Shown: positions 59,840 through 64,000 of the stretch, one piece after another
Layout of the letters: each line of letters begins with the position of its first letter
Numbering within the stretch: position 1 is the first letter of the stretch
DNA from: an uncultured bacterium
GTDB taxonomy: Bacteria > CSSED10-310 > CALFER01
Assembly (NCBI GenBank): GCA_937951895.1
Contig: CALFER010000002.1
Span: 1-64,000 of the forward strand
Reading direction: 5' to 3'
DNA length: 64,000 nt
Notes under the pieces: generated by a model
What the model saw: only the letters and a program-made list of their open reading frames with translations
Told to the model about the DNA's origin: nothing
Database searches by the model: none
Program-made: the position numbers and the translations under genes

Positions 59840-62569
59840 ATGCCGATCATTCGTATCACCGTCAACTCCACCCGTCACGAACTCGACTGCCAACAGGGTG
59901 ATTCCCTTCTGGATCTGTTGAGGGAGCGTTTGGGTCTGACCGGGACCAAACGAGGCTGCGATTCCGGGCAATGCGGAGCCTGTACGGTCGTCATGAACGG
60001 GAGGAGTGTCCGATCGTGCCGAGTTCCCGCTGAAGCATCGGATGGCGCTGAGATCCTGACGATCGAAGGCCTGGCAATCTCCGGCGAGCATCTCCATCCG
60101 ATCCAGCAGGCGTTCCTCGAAACCGGTGCAGTTCAATGCGGATACTGCACTCCGGGAATGATCATGGAAGCGTACGCCCTTGTCATCTCCTCTCCGCACC
60201 CGGACCGGAAGACCATTCGTCGGACATTCCACTCCCATCTTTGCCGATGCACCGGGTACCTTCCGATTGAAGAAGCAATTCTCAGAGCCTGTGATGCCAG
60301 GCATGAAATCGATCCCGGATACAATTTCGATGGAAAAACATCGCCTGCACGAGTCGACGGCACGGATAAAGTTACGGGGCAAGCTCGTTTTACGGACGAC
60401 ATCCGCCTCCCCGATGTGTGTCACGGAGCGTTGTTCTGGAGTCCGGTCGCGTCGGGGACAATCGGACACCTCGACACCCGTCCGGCAGCTTCGGCAGAAG
60501 GCGTGATCCGCGTGATCACAGCAAGAGATATTCCCGGGATCAACGGAGTCGGGCGATGGCGCGCCGATCGCCCTTTGCTGGTCGAAAAGGAAATCCGATT
60601 CGCCGGAGATGCTCTCGCGCTGGTAATCGCCGATACCGAGGATCATGCACGCGCGGCAGTTCGATCGATCGTTGCGCGAATCCAGCCCCTCACTCCGATA
60701 CTGACCATGACTGATGCCCTAAGTGAAAAGACCCGTTCCATTCATGACGGAGGTAACACGGCGTCTCGGATCCGAATTGAAAAAACGCCGGAATCTCCTC
60801 GAACGGTTGACATCGTCCATGATTTCCATTCCGTCTGCGAGACGCAGTTTATCGAGCATGCCGTTCTTGAACCGGCTTGTGCGGTGGCCGCATATGATGG
60901 AGAGGGCATTCTTCATGTTACCGCGCCAACCCAAAATGTGTTTTTCGATCGATTGGAAATCATGCGGATACTGGGATTGATGCCTCGGGAATTCAGGCGC
61001 GTGGTCGTGCATCAGCCTCATATCGGAGGTGCATTTGGAAAGCATGAGGATATTTTTGCGGCCCCCCTGGCTGCTCTCGGCGCTTTTCTCACAGGACGCC
61101 CCTGCAAGATCAGACTGACGCGCGCAGAATCGTTTCTCTGTTCATCCAAACGCCACCCCATGCGGATCGAACACACCTCTCGTGTGGATCATGCCGGCGA
61201 TATTGTTCAAACCGATATCCGGATCGAGGCCAACACCGGAGCCTATGCGTCATGGGCACCCAACATTCTGAGGAAAGCGGCCGTGCATGCTTCAGGCCCT
61301 TATTCGATCCCATCTCTGTCGGTTGAGGGGAAATCGATCTTCACCAACGCCGCCTTTTCCGGCGCCATGCGCGGATTTGGTGCAGCTCAGGGGCTGATTG
61401 CAGCAGAATTGCACATGGACCGGATGGCGCGTGATTTGAGAATCGATCCTCTGGAATTCAGACTTCGTCATGCGCTCAGGCGAGGATCCGCGACGGCGAC
61501 CGGACAACGGATTGATGATTGCGAGGGGTTGGAACAGGTTCTCATGTTGACCGCCGAGCGATTCGGATGGCATGGATGGAACGATGGCACAGTCATCCGG
61601 GACGGTTGGTCTCATGGAGTGGGTGTTGCCGGGGCGTTCTACGGAATCGGATACGGAAACGGGATCCCGGATAAAAGCCAGGTCCGGATCGAGATCGCTG
61701 CGGATGGCAAGGTCCGGCTTTTTTCAAGTGCCGTTGAGTATGGACAGGGCTCGTCCACCATTTTCAGCCGTATCGTCCAGGAGACACTGGGGTGTCCGTT
61801 CACTGCCATCTCGGTCGAAATACCCAGCACGTCTGCCACACCCGATTCGGGGTCCACCGTTGCATCGCGACAGACCTTTGTCACCGGATCCGCATTTTAT
61901 CATGCAGCAGCAGCCCTTCGCGACCGGATCACCCGGAGCGATCGTATCGATGTTTCGTACACAGGGAACGCGCCTGAAGCTTCTGTGCGATGGATGCATC
62001 GGTCCGATCGGGTACCGGTCGAATGGAGCGAACTCATCAGCCTCGCGATGAAATCCGGAATCCAACTCTCCGAATCTCATCGCTTTCTGAACGAAACCGA
62101 ACGCCTCAACCTCTCAACCGGAATGGGCAGTGTTTACAAAACGTATTGTTTCAGCGCGGCCTGTGCGGAAGTCAGATGGCACGCGGAGCATCGAAAAGCG
62201 GAGATCATCCGTGTTGTCACCGTTCATGATTCCGGACGTATCCTTCATCCGGCGCTTGCGAGAAGTCAGGTCACTGGAGGCGTCGTGATGGCGGCAGGCT
62301 ACGCGCTGTTTGAACACTATCCGGTTCCTGATGGCCTCCCGGAATCACTCGATTTCGATCGGTATCGAATCCCGCGATTCGGAGACATTCCGCTTATAGA
62401 TGTGTATTTTCACGAGTCAAAGAGTCAATTCGGGCCACACGGCGCCAAAGGCCTCGGAGAACCGGCCATGCTTGCCACGGCGCCCGCATTGATCAGCGCA
62501 CTTCAGGATGCAACCGGCCGATCCCTCTCACAATTGCCCGTCCTGCCGACTCTTACGCGAGACAGTTGA
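59840..62569 (+). CDS. FAD-less molybdenum hydroxylase (aldehyde oxidoreductase/xanthine dehydrogenase family)
   Basis: The 909-residue protein has the domain order of Desulfovibrio MOP-type aldehyde oxidoreductase (about 907 residues). [2Fe-2S] cluster II is GCDSGQCGACTVVMNGRSVRSC (residues ~34-55), cluster I VQCGYCTPGMIMEAY with HLCRCTGYLPIEEA (~97-145). The molybdopterin domains follow with VVHQPHIGGAFGKHEDIF, FSGAMRGFGAAQG, VEYGQGSSTIFSRI and catalytic Glu region PHGAKGLGEPAMLA near the end. No FAD domain is present. Such enzymes hydroxylate aldehydes or purines and pass electrons through Fe-S clusters to an external acceptor. It is the last gene of the complex I-like string, 2 bp after the NuoN-like gene. 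No XdhC or MocA maturation gene is visible. Confidence 0.92.
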   Translation: MPIIRITVNSTRHELDCQQGDSLLDLLRERLGLTGTKRGCDSGQCGACTVVMNGRSVRSCRVPAEASDGAEILTIEGLAISGEHLHPIQQAFLETGAVQCGYCTPGMIMEAYALVISSPHPDRKTIRRTFHSHLCRCTGYLPIEEAILRACDARHEIDPGYNFDGKTSPARVDGTDKVTGQARFTDDIRLPDVCHGALFWSPVASGTIGHLDTRPAASAEGVIRVITARDIPGINGVGRWRADRPLLVEKEIRFAGDALALVIADTEDHARAAVRSIVARIQPLTPILTMTDALSEKTRSIHDGGNTASRIRIEKTPESPRTVDIVHDFHSVCETQFIEHAVLEPACAVAAYDGEGILHVTAPTQNVFFDRLEIMRILGLMPREFRRVVVHQPHIGGAFGKHEDIFAAPLAALGAFLTGRPCKIRLTRAESFLCSSKRHPMRIEHTSRVDHAGDIVQTDIRIEANTGAYASWAPNILRKAAVHASGPYSIPSLSVEGKSIFTNAAFSGAMRGFGAAQGLIAAELHMDRMARDLRIDPLEFRLRHALRRGSATATGQRIDDCEGLEQVLMLTAERFGWHGWNDGTVIRDGWSHGVGVAGAFYGIGYGNGIPDKSQVRIEIAADGKVRLFSSAVEYGQGSSTIFSRIVQETLGCPFTAISVEIPSTSATPDSGSTVASRQTFVTGSAFYHAAAALRDRITRSDRIDVSYTGNAPEASVRWMHRSDRVPVEWSELISLAMKSGIQLSESHRFLNETERLNLSTGMGSVYKTYCFSAACAEVRWHAEHRKAEIIRVVTVHDSGRILHPALARSQVTGGVVMAAGYALFEHYPVPDGLPESLDFDRYRIPRFGDIPLIDVYFHESKSQFGPHGAKGLGEPAMLATAPALISALQDATGRSLSQLPVLPTLTRDS

Positions 62570-62570
62570 T

Positions 62571-64000
62571 TCAGTATCCCCATCCAAATGTGAACATGCT
62601 CATCTCACCCCAAATGGATGTCATGCTCTGATCCGTCATCGCAGCATACCAGTAGACTCCAGTTACCTCACCGACATCCGCAGGCCAGTAAAACTCCGGC
62701 AAAATCTCCGCTGTCATGTGTCCGGGGGTGAGGTTGATGGTGAAATGATCGAAATCACTGAAGGACGGCGCGAAATAGAGCGAACCGAACAGATCCAGGA
62801 TGACGAAAAGCGGTATCGCTGAATAGGTTTCGTTCATCGTATTGCACAATTCGACATCGGTAAAGCAGAGATCTCCTGCGCGATAGTAATCCGATGGCAT
62901 GATGATCGTGCATCCGAGCGTATCACAGACCGGTGTCGCAGTAGGAGTCGGGATGGTCACGGTCGGTGTCCAGACGGGATATGGCGGATATGCGGCCGTC
63001 GGTGTAGATGTCGGTGCGGCTGGGGTATTGGTGGGGGTTGCGGTTCGGGTATGGGTCGGCGTCATCGTCGGAGTCGGGGTTCGAGTCGGGGTGTTCGTTG
63101 GGATCGGTGTATGTGTTGGAGTCGATGTCGGGATAGGTGTGAATGTCGGGGTACTCGTCGGAGGTACCGGCGTGTTTGTCGGTGTGCTGGTCGGCACCGG
63201 GGTATTGGTCGGAGTATTCGTTGGGATCGGTGTGAATGTCGGCGTGCTCGTCGGCACCGGCGTGAATGTCGGAGTCGGGGTATTGGTCGGCACGGGGGTC
63301 AACGTGGGCGTATTCGTCGGTTCCGGCGTGGGTGGCGGGGGATACGTCGGCGGTGCGGGTGTGTTCGTCGGCGTGCTGGTTGGTTCCGGAGTATTGGTCG
63401 GGGTATTCGTTGGGATCGGTGTGAATGTCGGGGTATTCGTCGGTACCGGCGTGAATGTCGGAGTTGATGTGCTAGTTGGTGTGGGGGTCAACGGTACCGG
63501 CGTATTTGTCGGTGTGCTGGTCGGCTCGGGTGTCACTGTCGGGGTCGGGGTTGATGTAGGATCCAGACAGGTATTTTCAGCTCCAAGGGTCGGTAAATAC
63601 AACGCGCACGTATCTGTATTTCTTGCTCCGCCGCTTCCATTCGGGCAGCGTTGGATGGAGTGCGCATCCTTATTGCTCCGTCCATTTTCGTTGATCTGCG
63701 GTTGACCCGCATTAAGCAGAGTCAGCAGGCCGGGATCGTCTGCATCATCCGTGTCGTAAACAATCGCATCGATAAGATCCATCGTTGTCACGGATGTCCC
63801 GTTTGGAAAATCGATGGAATCCCCCCAGTACAGTGCGACCGCATCCTGACCGTTTTGAATCCATCCGGCTGTCCCCGGAGACAATTCGATATCTGTCCCC
63901 ATACCGGTCGAACCGATCACGAAGTAGCCATCGCCGTTGGTTGAATATCCATCGAGATCTACGGATAAGTAACTTGAGTCTGTTGCTCCATTGAAAAGAA
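62571..64000 (-). CDS. Secreted lamin-tail-like protein with Thr/Pro linker (5' truncated)
   Basis: The gene runs off the window end: the frame stays open upstream of 63920 to 64000, so the true start is outside. The visible N-terminal part (NGDGYFVIGSTGMGTD, GWIQNGQDAVALYWGD, LIDAIVYDTDDADDPGLL, RCPNGSGGARNTDTCALYLP) is a lamin-tail/LTD-type domain often linked to surface nucleases or adhesion in bacteria. A ~210-residue Thr/Pro linker encoded at about 62935-63560 leads to the shared C-terminal domain. Upstream domains are unknown. It converges on the molybdenum hydroxylase gene with a 1-bp gap. It is probably a surface protein. Confidence 0.85.
   Translation of the reverse strand, partial: LFNGATDSSYLSVDLDGYSTNGDGYFVIGSTGMGTDIELSPGTAGWIQNGQDAVALYWGDSIDFPNGTSVTTMDLIDAIVYDTDDADDPGLLTLLNAGQPQINENGRSNKDAHSIQRCPNGSGGARNTDTCALYLPTLGAENTCLDPTSTPTPTVTPEPTSTPTNTPVPLTPTPTSTSTPTFTPVPTNTPTFTPIPTNTPTNTPEPTSTPTNTPAPPTYPPPPTPEPTNTPTLTPVPTNTPTPTFTPVPTSTPTFTPIPTNTPTNTPVPTSTPTNTPVPPTSTPTFTPIPTSTPTHTPIPTNTPTRTPTPTMTPTHTRTATPTNTPAAPTSTPTAAYPPYPVWTPTVTIPTPTATPVCDTLGCTIIMPSDYYRAGDLCFTDVELCNTMNETYSAIPLFVILDLFGSLYFAPSFSDFDHFTINLTPGHMTAEILPEFYWPADVGEVTGVYWYAAMTDQSMTSIWGEMSMFTFGWGY
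62574..62925 (-). other. Shared C-terminal domain, copy 3 (lamin-tail-like protein)
   Basis: Motifs YYRAGDLCFTDVELCN, PLFVILDLFGSLYFAPSF, ILPEFYWPADVGEVTGVYWY, AAMTDQSMTSIWGE and final FTFGW match the M1 peptidase end closely in sequence and spacing, and the M14 peptidase end more distantly. Confidence 0.75.
62935..63560 (-). repeat. Thr/Pro-encoding low-complexity repeat with a 189-bp internal duplication
   Basis: The minus strand encodes tandem TPT/PTSTPTNTP-type units. Within it, the ~65-bp segment starting at 63181 recurs at 63370, an offset of 189 bp or 63 codons, with about ten percent mismatch over that segment. The pattern arises from slippage or unequal recombination of the linker; a third partial unit starts near 63504. 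On the plus strand the same bases give a long open Val/Gly-rich frame that is not a gene. Confidence 0.8.

Noticed and set aside
62899..63705. Long open frame of Val/Gly repeats on the plus strand
   Set aside because: It is the antisense reading of the Thr/Pro repeat in the lamin-tail-like gene. It has no start signal, no domain and a low-complexity composition dictated by the other strand.
1..64000. tRNA, rRNA, CRISPR arrays and prophage
   Set aside because: No cloverleaf-like segments, rRNA signatures, regularly spaced direct repeats or phage structural genes were found in the intergenic spaces.

Overview
This 64 kb window is chromosomal DNA from a moderately GC-rich, Gram-negative-type bacterium. 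It carries lipoproteins with lipoboxes, an RlpA-like lipoprotein, many signal peptides, a GspE/PilB assembly ATPase and periplasmic-type peptidases. The gene mix is B12-dependent ribonucleotide reductase, 2-oxoacid:ferredoxin oxidoreductase, PduS/PduT-like electron-transfer proteins and a FAD-less molybdenum hydroxylase. That suggests an anaerobic or facultative, probably uncultured lineage. Secreted proteins with Thr/Pro linkers and a common C-terminal domain are typical of little-studied candidate phyla; I cannot name the phylum from sequence alone. No rRNA, tRNA, CRISPR array or phage is visible. Genes are densely packed with many 1-14 bp overlaps, and no gene-free stretch exceeds about 300 bp. 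TTG and GTG starts with good ribosome-binding sites are common.

Layout. 1-12.2 kb: a GT39-type membrane glycosyltransferase; a leftward run gspE/pilB-like, EF-G, aroC, aroB; a rightward multi-winged-helix protein and a DUF3109-like Cys protein; a lone Fis-type HTH and a lone receiver. 12.4-19.4 kb: NrnA-like DHH phosphoesterase, B12-dependent RNR, RlpA-like lipoprotein, PyrK-like subunit, isochorismatase-like hydrolase, metallo-beta-lactamase-fold hydrolase and a TIM-barrel protein. 19.4-25.5 kb: a doubled partner-switching cassette of two SpoIIE phosphatases, two STAS proteins and two HATPase kinases around a divergent promoter region. 25.6-31.9 kb: a large secreted M14 carboxypeptidase, a YfhO-like membrane protein and a small lipoprotein. 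31.9-38 kb: an operon of 2-oxoacid:ferredoxin oxidoreductase with a GltD-like Fe-S flavoprotein and a second FAD reductase, plus DedA. 38-42.3 kb: a TPR protein, an apparently complete ISAzo13-type insertion sequence, a secreted DA1-like zinc-finger peptidase and a secreted peroxiredoxin. 42.3-51.5 kb: a receiver-DUF4388 regulator, secreted M1 peptidase, EpmA-like ligase, the PduT/PduS pair, methyltransferase, aminotransferase and an exported unknown.

51.7-62.6 kb holds the most unusual locus. A two-HTH regulator is followed by a tight rightward gene string. The string encodes a NuoG-like protein without Fe-S or molybdenum-ligand segments, then NuoJ-, K-, L-, M- and N-like membrane subunits. 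Many of the charged residues used by complex I for proton translocation are replaced in them. It ends with a 909-residue aldehyde-oxidoreductase/xanthine-dehydrogenase-type enzyme with two [2Fe-2S] motifs, the molybdopterin region and no FAD domain. The order G-J-K-L-M-N matches a nuo operon lacking H and I. I infer a membrane-bound complex coupling a molybdenum hydroxylase to a remodelled complex I membrane arm.

The window closes with the 3' part of a secreted lamin-tail-like protein. Its Thr/Pro linker and C-terminal domain match those of the M14 and M1 peptidases, which suggests a common surface-anchoring or secretion tag in this organism.
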